Shown piece by piece: positions 1 through 7,116 of a stretch of 16,527 nucleotides of DNA (positions are counted from its first letter, which is position 1; every line of letters begins with the position of its first letter). Source of the stretch: Acidobacteriota bacterium (GTDB lineage Bacteria > Acidobacteriota > Thermoanaerobaculia > Multivoradales > JAHEKO01); contig JAHEKO010000032.1 of NCBI GenBank assembly GCA_024638355.1, forward strand, positions 1-16,527. Direction: 5' to 3'. The position numbers were made by a program, and so were the translations under genes. Under the pieces are notes generated by a model. It did not search any database. It was not told the origin of the DNA and worked only from the letters and a program-made list of their open reading frames with translations.

Positions 1-836
1 GCTTCGGCCAGCGGTGCGATGGACTCGACCGGCTCGCCGTCGAGCGCCGCGACGAGACTCTGCGCCGTGTCGAAGCGCTCGTCGGGTCGCTTCGCCATCA
101 GCTTCGCCACCACCTGGTCCAGCTGCTCGGGAATCTCGGGGTCGACCTGGCGGGCCGACGGGACCGGCGCCTTGACGTGCTGGTAGACGATCGCCACCGC
201 CGACTCGCCCTGGTAGGGGAGCTCGCCGGTCAGCATCTGGTAGAAGACGATGCCGAGCGAGTAGAGGTCGGCGCGGGCGTCGAGCGACTTGCCCTCGATC
301 TGCTCCGGAGCCATGTACTCGGGGCTGCCGATGCTGGTGCCGGTCTTGGTGAGGCGAGTATCGGAAAGCGCCTGCGCAATGCCGAAGTCGGTCAGGACCG
401 CCTGGCCGGCGTGGGTCAGGATGATGTTGCCCGGCTTGACGTCGCGGTGGAGGATGCCGTTGTCGTGGGCGTAGCCGAGCGCCTGGGCGACCTGCCGAAC
501 GACCTTGACGGCAGCCTCGGTGGTCATGCGCGCGTGCTGCTCGAGGACATCGTCGAGCGGCTGGCCGTCGAGCAGCTGCATCGCGAAGTAGTAGGTGCCG
601 TCAGCCTCGCCGACGTCGTGGATAGTGACGATGCCGGGATGCTCGAGCGTGGCGATCGAGCGCGCTTCCCGCAGGAAGCGCTGGACGAAGATCTCGTCGG
701 CGGCCAGCTGCGGCAGCAGCACCTTGACCGCGACGATCCGGTCGAGCGCGGGCTGTCGCGCCCGGTAGACGCGTCCCATGCCTCCTCGACCGATCTCGTC
801 GAGGATCTCGTAGCTACCGAGCCGGCTCCCGATCAC
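1..836 (-). CDS. Ser/Thr protein kinase, Hanks type (partial, C-terminus outside window)
   Basis: Bacterial eukaryotic-like Ser/Thr kinase, transferring the ATP gamma-phosphate to Ser/Thr of target proteins. The first 278 residues are visible and hold nearly the whole catalytic domain: glycine-rich loop GRGGMG (about 17-22), ATP-anchoring lysine in VAVK (K38), catalytic loop HRDVKPGN with D132, metal-binding DFG with D150, then MAPE of the activation segment. Whether a transmembrane segment and sensor domain follow, as in PknB/PrkC proteins, cannot be seen. The start chosen is GTG at 834-836, preceded by GGGAG about nine bases upstream; the resulting N-terminus (IGSRLGSYEILDEIGRGG) is typical of the family. 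It overlaps the end of the upstream PP2C gene by 23 bases in another frame, so the two are almost certainly co-transcribed and antagonistic. Identity is very sure; the substrate is unknown. Confidence 0.95.
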   Translation of the reverse strand, partial: MIGSRLGSYEILDEIGRGGMGRVYRARQPALDRIVAVKVLLPQLAADEIFVQRFLREARSIATLEHPGIVTIHDVGEADGTYYFAMQLLDGQPLDDVLEQHARMTTEAAVKVVRQVAQALGYAHDNGILHRDVKPGNIILTHAGQAVLTDFGIAQALSDTRLTKTGTSIGSPEYMAPEQIEGKSLDARADLYSLGIVFYQMLTGELPYQGESAVAIVYQHVKAPVPSARQVDPEIPEQLDQVVAKLMAKRPDERFDTAQSLVAALDGEPVESIAPLAE

Positions 837-1608
837 GCCGAACGGCTCCCGTCGTCGAATGGATAGGTTCGTAGTGGACCAGCACGCAGGTGCTGTTGTC
901 GCGTCCGCCGGCTTCGTTGGCCAGGTCGACCAACATCTTGCCGACCTGTTCGGGAGTCTTGCCGGCCACCACCGCCCGCAAGATCTCGGAATCGGAAAGG
1001 AGGTCGTGGACACCGTCCGAACAGAGCAGAATGCGATCACCCGGCTCCAGGCGGAACTCGAAGATGTCGACGCGCACGCTGTCGTCGACCCCCAGGGAGC
1101 GGGTAATGGTCTCGCGGAAGGGCGACCTGGCGATCTCGTCCATCGGCATGTTGTGGCGCCGCGCCTCCTCGCGCCACGAGTGATCGACGGTGATCTGCCC
1201 GATGACCCCTCGGCGCACCAGGTAGGCGCGGCTGTCGCCCAGGTTGGCCAGCGTCACGTCGGCCTCCGCGACCAGCGCCGCGACCATGGTGGTCCCCATG
1301 TCGGTCAGGCTGTCATCGGCCGCCGCGACCCGCAGGATCTCGCGATTGGCCGACTCGAAGGCCGCGGTCAGGGTCGCGTCGGGCTCCGATTTCAGGTGAG
1401 CGGCGTCGAGACCCGCGATCTGCGCTTCCAGCGCCGAGATCGCCAGCCCGCTCGCGACCTGCCCACCGGCATGGCCGCCCATTCCGTCGGCGACCGCGAC
1501 CACGTGCGCCGACTCCGGCGAATCTCCGACGCGTAGGCAGAGATACTGGTCTTCGTTGGACGCTCGCTGTCTGCCGGTATCCGAATAGCCGAAGGCGGTG
1601 AGCGGCAA
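814..1608 (-). CDS. PP2C-family protein serine/threonine phosphatase
   Basis: Metal-dependent (Mg/Mn) phosphatase of the PP2C/Stp/PrpC type, 264 residues, soluble, expected to reverse phosphorylation by the kinase encoded immediately downstream. The metal-binding motifs are all present: SNED near residue 20, ADGMGGHAGG with D41, GDSRAY at 124-129, SDGV with D198, and RDNST with D237. The length fits the compact bacterial class without extra domains. The ATG start has a strong purine-rich ribosome site (AGGGGGAG) just upstream. The last ~20 residues (STTGAVRRDREPAR) are outside the fold, and their codons overlap the kinase start. Phosphatase first, kinase second, with coding overlap, is a common bacterial arrangement. 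No missing catalytic residue was noticed. Confidence 0.95.
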   Translation of the reverse strand: MPLTAFGYSDTGRQRASNEDQYLCLRVGDSPESAHVVAVADGMGGHAGGQVASGLAISALEAQIAGLDAAHLKSEPDATLTAAFESANREILRVAAADDSLTDMGTTMVAALVAEADVTLANLGDSRAYLVRRGVIGQITVDHSWREEARRHNMPMDEIARSPFRETITRSLGVDDSVRVDIFEFRLEPGDRILLCSDGVHDLLSDSEILRAVVAGKTPEQVGKMLVDLANEAGGRDNSTCVLVHYEPIHSTTGAVRRDREPAR

Positions 1609-1713
1609 TGTGCTCCCCCTCGAGAGAATCGCTGGGCGGGGACGAAAGCGCTACGGACCCACTGCTGAGATAGTAGCATTGAGCGCTCGATCGCCCCCCT
1701 TTCAGGACCACCG
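1609..1713. promoter_or_regulatory. Divergent intergenic region, PP2C / DJ-1 genes
   Basis: This 105-base gap separates the divergent phosphatase-kinase pair and the DJ-1-flippase pair and must hold promoters for both. Candidate -10 elements overlap near its centre: TAGCAT on the plus strand (1674-1679) and TACTAT on the minus strand (1670-1675). I see no convincing -35 at 17 bases for either. A short palindrome GAGCGCTC lies at 1681-1688. The assignment of exact elements is a guess. Confidence 0.3.
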
Positions 1714-2421
1714 ATGATCGCCGCGAACCGACCCACTCCGCTGCTCCCGGCGCTGCTCCTCGTGGCCGCCGCGAGTGGACTCGCCGCCGAGCCGGCCTCT
1801 CCGCCGACGGTGCGCCGGGCCTTGTTCGTCGTTGCCGAAGGTGTCTACAACAGCGAGTTGATGGCGCCCTACGACGTGCTGCAGCACTCGGTTTTTCGCG
1901 ACCCCTCGAGCTATCTCGAGACCGCGATCGTCTCGGCCGACGGCGGTCCGGTGGTGACCTTCGAGGGGATCACCGTGGCGGCGCACTACAGCTTTGCCGA
2001 CGCCCCCCGCGCCGACGTCCTGGTCATCCCGAGCACGAAGGGCTCGATGGATGCCGATCTCGCCGACGAGGCCTACATGGCGTGGGTGCGCAAGGCGGCG
2101 GCCGAGGCCGAGTGGGTCATCACGGTCTGCGACGGCGCCTTTCCGCTCGCCGCGACCGGAGCGCTCGACGGCAGGGTCGCGACCACCTATCCCGGGGATC
2201 GTGAGCGGCTGCGCGAGATGTTCCCCAAGGTCGAGGTGCGCGACGATGTGCGGCTGGTGGTGGACGGCAAGTACATCACCTCGGTCGGCGGCGGGATGAG
2301 CTACGAGCCCGCATTCTGGCTGGTCGAGCACCTCTATGGCGCCGAGCACGTCGCGGCGACGGCGCGCGGCCTGGTGTGGCCGTGGGACCTCGCGACGGTG
2401 CCCCACCTCATCGTGGAGTAG
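1714..2421 (+). CDS. Exported DJ-1/PfpI-family protein (class I glutamine amidotransferase-like fold)
   Basis: 235 residues: an N-terminal signal peptide (hydrophobic run about residues 9-24, likely cleavage after SGLAA) followed by one DJ-1/PfpI domain. The nucleophile elbow is VCDGAF with C139, followed by a GALDGRVATTYP stretch that matches the conserved LLDGRRATTHW region of this superfamily, and by TSVGGGMSYEPAFWLVEHLYG near the C-terminus. E48 in the NSELMAPYDVL segment is a candidate for the acidic residue that usually activates the cysteine. Relatives include proteases, chaperones, isonitrile hydratases and amidase-like regulator domains, so the reaction cannot be named. A signal peptide is unusual for this mostly cytoplasmic superfamily. 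The start is ATG with AGGA seven to eight bases upstream. The stop is two bases before the flippase start, suggesting one transcript. Confidence 0.85.
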   Translation: MIAANRPTPLLPALLLVAAASGLAAEPASPPTVRRALFVVAEGVYNSELMAPYDVLQHSVFRDPSSYLETAIVSADGGPVVTFEGITVAAHYSFADAPRADVLVIPSTKGSMDADLADEAYMAWVRKAAAEAEWVITVCDGAFPLAATGALDGRVATTYPGDRERLREMFPKVEVRDDVRLVVDGKYITSVGGGMSYEPAFWLVEHLYGAEHVAATARGLVWPWDLATVPHLIVE

Positions 2422-2423
2422 GG

Positions 2424-3893
2424 GTGGAGCGCTCCTACCGCGACCTGCTCAGGCACTCGGGCGTCTACGGCCTCGGCCACATCCTGGCGCGGCTCGCCTC
2501 GGTTCTCCTCCTCCCCGTCTACACCCGCTTCCTGACGCGGGAGGACTACGGCATCCTGGCGATTCTCGACCTGACCGTGGCGCTGCTGGCGATCGTGCTC
2601 GCCTCGGGCACGGTACGAGCGGTCGCCCGCTACCACTTCGAAACCGAGTCCGAGCGCGAGCGGGACGCTCTGTGGTGGACGGGTCTCGCGCTGCTGGTGG
2701 TGACCGGGGTCGTGCTGCTGGCGCCGGCCGTCGTCTTCCGGGAGCGGCTGGGCGCCTGGACCCTCGGCGCCGATGAGGTGCGCGGCGGCTTCCTCTATCT
2801 GCTCGCCCTCGGCACCCTCGCGCTGACCACGGTCGAGCAGCTCTTCCAGTCGCACTTGCGCGTCTACCGGCAGTCGTCGCTCTTCGTGGCGCTCAGCCTC
2901 GGCCGGCTGGCGCTCAACATCGCGGCCAACCTGTGGCTGCTGATCGTTCGCGACCTGGGAGTCGCCGCGATTCTCTGGGGCAACCTGATCACCGCCGCGG
3001 TCTCGGTCGCCGCGCTGTTTGCGGTCTTCGCGCGGCGCCGCGGCGCCCCCCGCCTCCGCGGCGGGCGAGTCGGCCAGCTTTTCTCCTACGGGACGCCGCT
3101 CATCGTCGCCTCGCTCCTGGCCGCCGCCATGCACCAGCTCGACCGCTACCTCCTGCGGTTGCTGCTCGATCTCGGCGAGGTGGGGATCTACCAGGTCGCC
3201 TACATGCTCGGCCAGGGGATCAACACCCTCTTCCTGCAGCCCTTCTCGCAGATCTGGTACGTGGTCATGTACGAGATCGGTGACCGGCCCACCGCGCGCC
3301 GGGTCGCGGTACGGGTCTTCCGCCACTTCTTCGCCCTGCTCGCGGTGACGATGCTCGGGGTGTCGCTCGCCGCCGAGCCGCTCCTCGGCCTGCTCGTGGC
3401 GCCCGAGTTCCGCGCCGCCGCCGGCGTGGTGCCGGTGGTCTGCCTCGCCTACGTCTTCTTCAGCCTGAACTCGCACTTCAACGTGCCGGTCCTGGTGGCC
3501 AAGAGAACGTCGCTGATGATCCCGCCGCACGCGATCGGAGTCGCGGTCAACCTGGCCGCCAACCTGCTGCTGATCCCGCGCCTGGGCATCTACGGCGCGG
3601 CCTGGGCGAGCGTCATCACCTTCGGCGCCTTCTCGTTGAGCGGCCTGGCGATCTACCGGCGGGTGGAGCGGGTCGACTATCCGCTGACCTCGAGCGCCGC
3701 GGCGCTGGTCGGGATGACCCTCTCCTTCCTGGCCTGGCAGCGGATCGCCTCGTGGCCCGAGCGACCGCTCCTGACGGCGCTCGTGGCGGCGGCGATCTGG
3801 AGCGCCTGGGCGGCGCTTCTCCTGTGGCCGCTGTGGCGGGGACTCAGAAACGGCTCGCTGCTGGCGGAGCTCCGCCCCCGACCTGGCCGGTGA
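2424..3893 (+). CDS. Polysaccharide flippase / oligosaccharide translocase (Wzx-like, MOP superfamily)
   Basis: 489-residue polytopic inner-membrane protein with about 12-14 hydrophobic segments, expected to flip undecaprenyl-linked repeat units from cytoplasm to periplasm. The N-terminus is characteristic of the polysaccharide biosynthesis protein family: an amphipathic start, then LLLPVYTRFLTREDYGIL. A second typical stretch is LDRYLLRLLLDLGEVGIYQ in mid-protein, and IPRLGIYGAAWASVIT marks the C-terminal repeat. I chose the GTG start at 2424-2426 because it lies two bases after the previous stop with GGAG (2415-2418) five bases upstream, and because it gives the family-typical N-terminus. 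An in-frame upstream ATG would overlap the DJ-1 gene. It converges on the glycosyltransferase-sulfotransferase genes, with which it plausibly shares a glycan pathway. The substrate glycan is unknown. Confidence 0.92.
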   Translation: MERSYRDLLRHSGVYGLGHILARLASVLLLPVYTRFLTREDYGILAILDLTVALLAIVLASGTVRAVARYHFETESERERDALWWTGLALLVVTGVVLLAPAVVFRERLGAWTLGADEVRGGFLYLLALGTLALTTVEQLFQSHLRVYRQSSLFVALSLGRLALNIAANLWLLIVRDLGVAAILWGNLITAAVSVAALFAVFARRRGAPRLRGGRVGQLFSYGTPLIVASLLAAAMHQLDRYLLRLLLDLGEVGIYQVAYMLGQGINTLFLQPFSQIWYVVMYEIGDRPTARRVAVRVFRHFFALLAVTMLGVSLAAEPLLGLLVAPEFRAAAGVVPVVCLAYVFFSLNSHFNVPVLVAKRTSLMIPPHAIGVAVNLAANLLLIPRLGIYGAAWASVITFGAFSLSGLAIYRRVERVDYPLTSSAAALVGMTLSFLAWQRIASWPERPLLTALVAAAIWSAWAALLLWPLWRGLRNGSLLAELRPRPGR

Positions 3894-3896
3894 AGG

Positions 3897-3912
3897 TCGG
3901 CTAATCAGCCGA
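3897..3912. terminator. Short hairpin between convergent flippase and glycosyltransferase genes
   Basis: TCGGCT at 3897-3902 and AGCCGA at 3907-3912 are exact inverse complements around the four-base loop AATC. The hairpin sits in the 7-base gap between the convergent genes and contains the TAG stop of the minus-strand glycosyltransferase. There is no T-tract on either side, so if it terminates transcription it is not a classical intrinsic terminator. It may act bidirectionally as a weak transcript end. Confidence 0.35.
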
Positions 3913-4839
3913 ACGCCGGCCCGCGATCGTTCGGAGCGCCGCGGCGGGCAGGTAGGTCGCGAGCCGGTAGAGGAGGTACTTCAGCCGGCCGATCGAGGCG
4001 GCGGAGAGCCCGCCCAGCAGGCGCCGGGCCTCGGCCCGCTCGCCGGCGACGAGCGATTCGTACATGGCGTCGAATCGCCGCCGTTCGAGGACGCGGGTGG
4101 CGGCGCTCCGCTCGTCGCCGCTCAAGGCGTCGTTCGCGAGCAAGCCCTCGAGGACCGTGAGGTCGCTGCGTGACGTCGACTGGTGGGCGGCGGAGAGGTT
4201 GTCGCCCTGCCGGTACATGGTGACCAGTATCCGGTCCACGGAGGCGAAGTCGTGCTCGAGCGCCAGCCGCATCCACAGCTCCCAGTCCTCGCTGGTGCGG
4301 AGCGCCTCGCGAAAGCGGAGCCCCGGCAGCTCCCGGCGCGCCATGACCGCCGAGGTGATCACCCGGGAGCCCTCGATCAGGGCCGTCAGGAAGGTCCTGT
4401 CGTAGCGCGCGAAGCGCTCTTGGCTCTCCACCTCGCTGCCGCGGACGTGGCCGAGGGCGAACCGCGAGGGCAGAAGAACGCGCTCCTCCGAGCGCACCTC
4501 GGTATCGCAGAAGACGAGAGCGACGCCCGGGAAGCGCCGGGCCGCTTCCGCCTGGAGAGCGAGCTTCGCCGGCGCCCAGACGTCGTCGCTGTCGAGGAAG
4601 GCGACCCACTCGCCGCGCGCCTCGGCGAGCCCGCGGTTGCGCGCCGCGGACGGCCCGGCGTTGGCCTGGCGCACGACGCGCACCGGCGGCCCGAAGGCTT
4701 CGGCCGCCGCGGCCGAGCCGTCGCGGCTGCCATCGTCGACGACGATGATCTCGGTCGCGGCGAGCTCCTGGGCGAGGGCGCTCCGGATCGCCCGCCCGAT
4801 CGAGCGCTCACGGTCGTAGCACGGGATGACGACGGAGAT
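3901..4839 (-). CDS. Family 2 glycosyltransferase (start codon unresolved)
   Basis: GT-A fold inverting glycosyltransferase, using a nucleotide sugar to extend a lipid-linked or surface glycan at the cytoplasmic membrane face. About 312 residues from the coordinate given. The protein opens with ISVVIPCYDRE, then IIVVDDGSRDGS (nucleotide binding), NAGPSAARNRGL, and FLDSDDVW (DxD-type metal/nucleotide site). A SEDWELWMRLA segment supplies the probable catalytic acid region. The start is a real problem: no in-frame ATG, GTG or TTG exists between this core and an ATG at 5050-5052. That ATG would force a 205-base overlap with the sulfotransferase gene and a 71-residue Arg/Pro/Ala-rich extension. 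I list an ATC at 4837-4839 that follows GGAGAG (4851-4856) by 11 bases; CTG at 4870-4872 is another option. It is last in the sigma-factor-led unit. Confidence 0.88.
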   Translation of the reverse strand: MSVVIPCYDRERSIGRAIRSALAQELAATEIIVVDDGSRDGSAAAAEAFGPPVRVVRQANAGPSAARNRGLAEARGEWVAFLDSDDVWAPAKLALQAEAARRFPGVALVFCDTEVRSEERVLLPSRFALGHVRGSEVESQERFARYDRTFLTALIEGSRVITSAVMARRELPGLRFREALRTSEDWELWMRLALEHDFASVDRILVTMYRQGDNLSAAHQSTSRSDLTVLEGLLANDALSGDERSAATRVLERRRFDAMYESLVAGERAEARRLLGGLSAASIGRLKYLLYRLATYLPAAALRTIAGRRSAD

Positions 4840-4847
4840 GTTCGCGG

Positions 4848-5750
4848 CTACTCTCCGTAGAGCGTGGTCCAGAGTGAGTCGAACCGGCGGCCGAGAAGCG
4901 AGGCGAGGCTCTCGGTCTGACGCCGCTGAATCGGCCTCAGATAGTCGACGACGGGCCGTGTGTCGACCTCCTGCCGCTCGACGGTACGGGTCGCCAGGCG
5001 CCTTCCCAGGCGGCGGACCGGGCGGGGCACGGTGGGTCCGAGCCGCTCCCACAAGGGCGAGTGACGGAAGCGCTCCAGACCCTCCCGCGCCTCGATCTCG
5101 AAGCTCTCGGGCGTGACGTTGGCCCGCCCCTCGGTCGCGGCTGGCCGGAAAACGTCGTCGAGCCCCAGCCAGCCGGCGATCGAGGCGGCGGCCGACGCCG
5201 GGGACTCCGTCATCTCCTCGAGGGTCAGCACCCGGATCCGTTCCTTGCCGAAGCGCTCGAGGTAGGGCTCGATCTGCATCGCGTAATGGCTGACGTCGCG
5301 GAACCCGGGGTCGTCACGAACGGCGGTCAGCATGTCGCGGCGCTCGCCGGCCTTCCGAACGTGATGCCAGTAGTGGCTGATCGTCCGCACGACGGGATCG
5401 CGAACGATGTAGATCAGCCGCGGGTCGGGGCAGAGCCCTTCCATTCGCGCCGGGATGCCGGTGATCTCGGGCAGCTTGGTGTAGAGAGTGCTCGACTCGC
5501 CGCGGTAGCGGCAACCGGCGCCGCCGCCGAAGAGCCCGAGGTAGCTGGCGCGGCTGTCGGCGAAGCCGAGCTCGGCCATCAGCGGCCAGTGCCGCCGCAG
5601 CTCCTCGGGCGCCACCAGCCCGCAGGGCTCCTTCGGATCGCACATGAAGATCTCGGGATGCGCGGCGAGAAGGTTGTGCAGCGAGCTGGTGCCGCACTTC
5701 ATGGCCCCGATGACGAACAGGTTCGGTGAGGCGTTCAGTTGCGCGCCCAT
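4848..5750 (-). CDS. PAPS-dependent sulfotransferase family protein
   Basis: 300 residues. The family transfers sulfate from PAPS to a hydroxyl or amino group of a sugar or small molecule. The 5'-phosphosulfate loop is near the N-terminus (GAMKCGTSSL, K18), where the usual form is KSGTTxL. The 3'-phosphate motif is IVRDPVVRTISHY with R117 and S125. The segment after the loop reads PKEPCGLV where family members often have KExHFF. This layout resembles the heparan-sulfate-type sulfotransferase domain widespread in bacterial exopolysaccharide clusters. The start is the ATG at 5748-5750, which overlaps the end of the pyruvyl transferase gene by 16 bases and puts the loop at the expected distance from the N-terminus; a longer in-frame reading would lie inside the upstream gene. 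Its neighbours suggest a glycan acceptor. Confidence 0.9.
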   Translation of the reverse strand: MGAQLNASPNLFVIGAMKCGTSSLHNLLAAHPEIFMCDPKEPCGLVAPEELRRHWPLMAELGFADSRASYLGLFGGGAGCRYRGESSTLYTKLPEITGIPARMEGLCPDPRLIYIVRDPVVRTISHYWHHVRKAGERRDMLTAVRDDPGFRDVSHYAMQIEPYLERFGKERIRVLTLEEMTESPASAAASIAGWLGLDDVFRPAATEGRANVTPESFEIEAREGLERFRHSPLWERLGPTVPRPVRRLGRRLATRTVERQEVDTRPVVDYLRPIQRRQTESLASLLGRRFDSLWTTLYGE

Positions 5751-6766
5751 CGTAGCAACGCGCCCAGGGCCGCTCGCACGCGGCCGGTGTCTGCGCGGCT
5801 CCGCGGCCGCACCTCGGCGAGGGCCGCTTCGAAGGCCGCGAGGTCGCTGCGGCCCCGAGCGCTCATCCGATCGCGGATCGCGGCGAAGGTCCGGCAGTAG
5901 GAGGGGTAGTCGCCGCGCAGCCGCTCGAGTGCCGTCCGCAGATCGTCGATCGCGCCCGGTTCGACGCACAGCTCGGCGACGCCGTGCTCCTCGAAGAAGC
6001 GGCGGATCTTGGGATCGACGTCGAGGCCGATCACCGGTCGGCCGAAGCGGGTGGCGACCTGGATGGCGTGGTAGCGCATCGCTACCGTGACGTCGGAGCG
6101 CGCCGGCTCGGCGCTCCACACCGAGGGCACGTCATCGAGTCCGAGTTGCCGCAGGAAGGCACGATCGTCGAGCTTCGACTTCGGATTGCCGAGCATCGAG
6201 CCGTAGTGGAAGGGGTAGGGCACGACGGTGAGAGACTCCCGCACGGCCGCCACGACCGCCGCCGGATCCCAGGGCGCGATGCCCCAGTCGCGCAGGGCGA
6301 GGGCCGCGGTGGCCGGTGCCGCCGGGGCGGACGTCGGGGGCTCGTCCCAGGGCATCCACCAGAAGAGGTCGGTGCCGGTCACGACATCGGGATGGTCGCC
6401 GAGCAGCGCCCGGGTCTCCTCGTCGCGCACGTGAAAGAAGACGGCCCGGTCGATCAGCGACTCGGTCTGCGCGCGCACCTCGTCGTCCGCGCGGGTCGCG
6501 GAGATGCCGACGACCATCAGCGGCGCGCGCAGCCGGCGCGCGATCCAGCCCCCGCTGCGAAAGAACGCGCTTCCCGGCCACTGGCTGCCGCCGCCGACGA
6601 TCACCAGGTCGGCGTCGTTGAGAAGCTCCAGGGAGTACCACGAGGAGAAGAGCAGCAGATGGTCGCTGAGGGCGTAGGAGAGGGCGGCCTGGAGGAGATC
6701 GTCTCCCGCGTTCAGGTGGCCGTAGTAGCCGACCACCGCGACCCGCAACTGGTCCCGTTCCGGCAT
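5735..6766 (-). CDS. Polysaccharide pyruvyl transferase family protein
   Basis: 343 residues matching the CsaB/WcaK-type family, which moves a pyruvyl group from phosphoenolpyruvate to a sugar as a ketal, adding a negative charge to surface polymers. The N-terminal motif VGYYGHLNAGDDLLQAAL is a clear version of the family's G-Y-x-G-x-x-N-x-GD signature. A glycine-rich VIVGGGSQWPGS follows, then FHVRDEETRALLG. In the C-terminal half are VTVAMRYHAIQVATRFGRP and PVIGLDVDPKI, where the R-x-H core and Gly-Pro-Val-Ile-Gly stretch are usual. Not all family members are proven ketal transferases, so the exact reaction remains inferred. ATG start with only a GGGA directly before it. It is 29 bases downstream of the YbjQ gene and overlaps the sulfotransferase gene. 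Confidence 0.88.
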   Translation of the reverse strand: MPERDQLRVAVVGYYGHLNAGDDLLQAALSYALSDHLLLFSSWYSLELLNDADLVIVGGGSQWPGSAFFRSGGWIARRLRAPLMVVGISATRADDEVRAQTESLIDRAVFFHVRDEETRALLGDHPDVVTGTDLFWWMPWDEPPTSAPAAPATAALALRDWGIAPWDPAAVVAAVRESLTVVPYPFHYGSMLGNPKSKLDDRAFLRQLGLDDVPSVWSAEPARSDVTVAMRYHAIQVATRFGRPVIGLDVDPKIRRFFEEHGVAELCVEPGAIDDLRTALERLRGDYPSYCRTFAAIRDRMSARGRSDLAAFEAALAEVRPRSRADTGRVRAALGALLRWARN

Positions 6767-6795
6767 TCCCGGGCAGTCTACCGGGAGAGCTCGAG

Positions 6796-7116
6796 CTAGT
6801 CGTCCTCGACCACGACCGCCGTGCCGTAGGCGAGCAGCTCGGCCGCCGCGCTCATCACCATCGAGGTCGAGAAGCGCACCTCGACGATGGCATTGGCTCC
6901 GAGCTCGCGCGCCTCGGCGACCATCCGGTCGAGCGACTGCTCGCGGGCTTCGGCGAAGAGCTTGGTGTACTCGCTCACCTCGCCGCCGACCAGGTTGCGC
7001 AGCGCCGCGGTGATGTCGCGGCCGACGTGGCGCGCGCGGATGGTGTTGCCGCGCACCAGTCCGAGGCAGCGGGTGATCTTCTTGCCGGCGATGTCCCCCG
7101 ACGTCGTCACGATCAT
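6796..7116 (-). CDS. YbjQ/UPF0145 family protein (heavy-metal-binding-domain-like)
   Basis: 106 residues, the usual size for this small soluble family, which forms oligomers but whose cellular function is not established. It begins MIVTTSGDIAGKKI, then LGLVRGNTIRARHVGRDI, LRNLVGGEVSEYTKLFAEAR, ARELGANAIVEVRF, and ends with YGTAVVVEDD. All of these align by eye with E. coli YbjQ. The ATG at 7114-7116 overlaps the anti-sigma stop as ATGA, with GGAGGG eight bases upstream, so translation is likely coupled. An in-frame upward extension would be Arg/Gly-rich and out of family. Its place inside a sigma/anti-sigma and glycan unit suggests an envelope-stress link, but no role can be deduced. Confidence 0.92.
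   Translation of the reverse strand: MIVTTSGDIAGKKITRCLGLVRGNTIRARHVGRDITAALRNLVGGEVSEYTKLFAEAREQSLDRMVAEARELGANAIVEVRFSTSMVMSAAAELLAYGTAVVVEDD

Noticed and set aside
2334..3530. Long minus-strand open frame opposite the flippase gene
   Set aside because: The translation is dominated by charged Glu/Arg/Gln/Gly runs and overlaps both the DJ-1 and flippase genes, which are clearly real. It is a GC-driven shadow frame.
5751..6119. N-terminal extension of the sulfotransferase to give 423 residues
   Set aside because: The extra 123 residues are Arg-rich, fall inside the pyruvyl transferase gene in another frame, and displace the PAPS loop from its usual place near the N-terminus.
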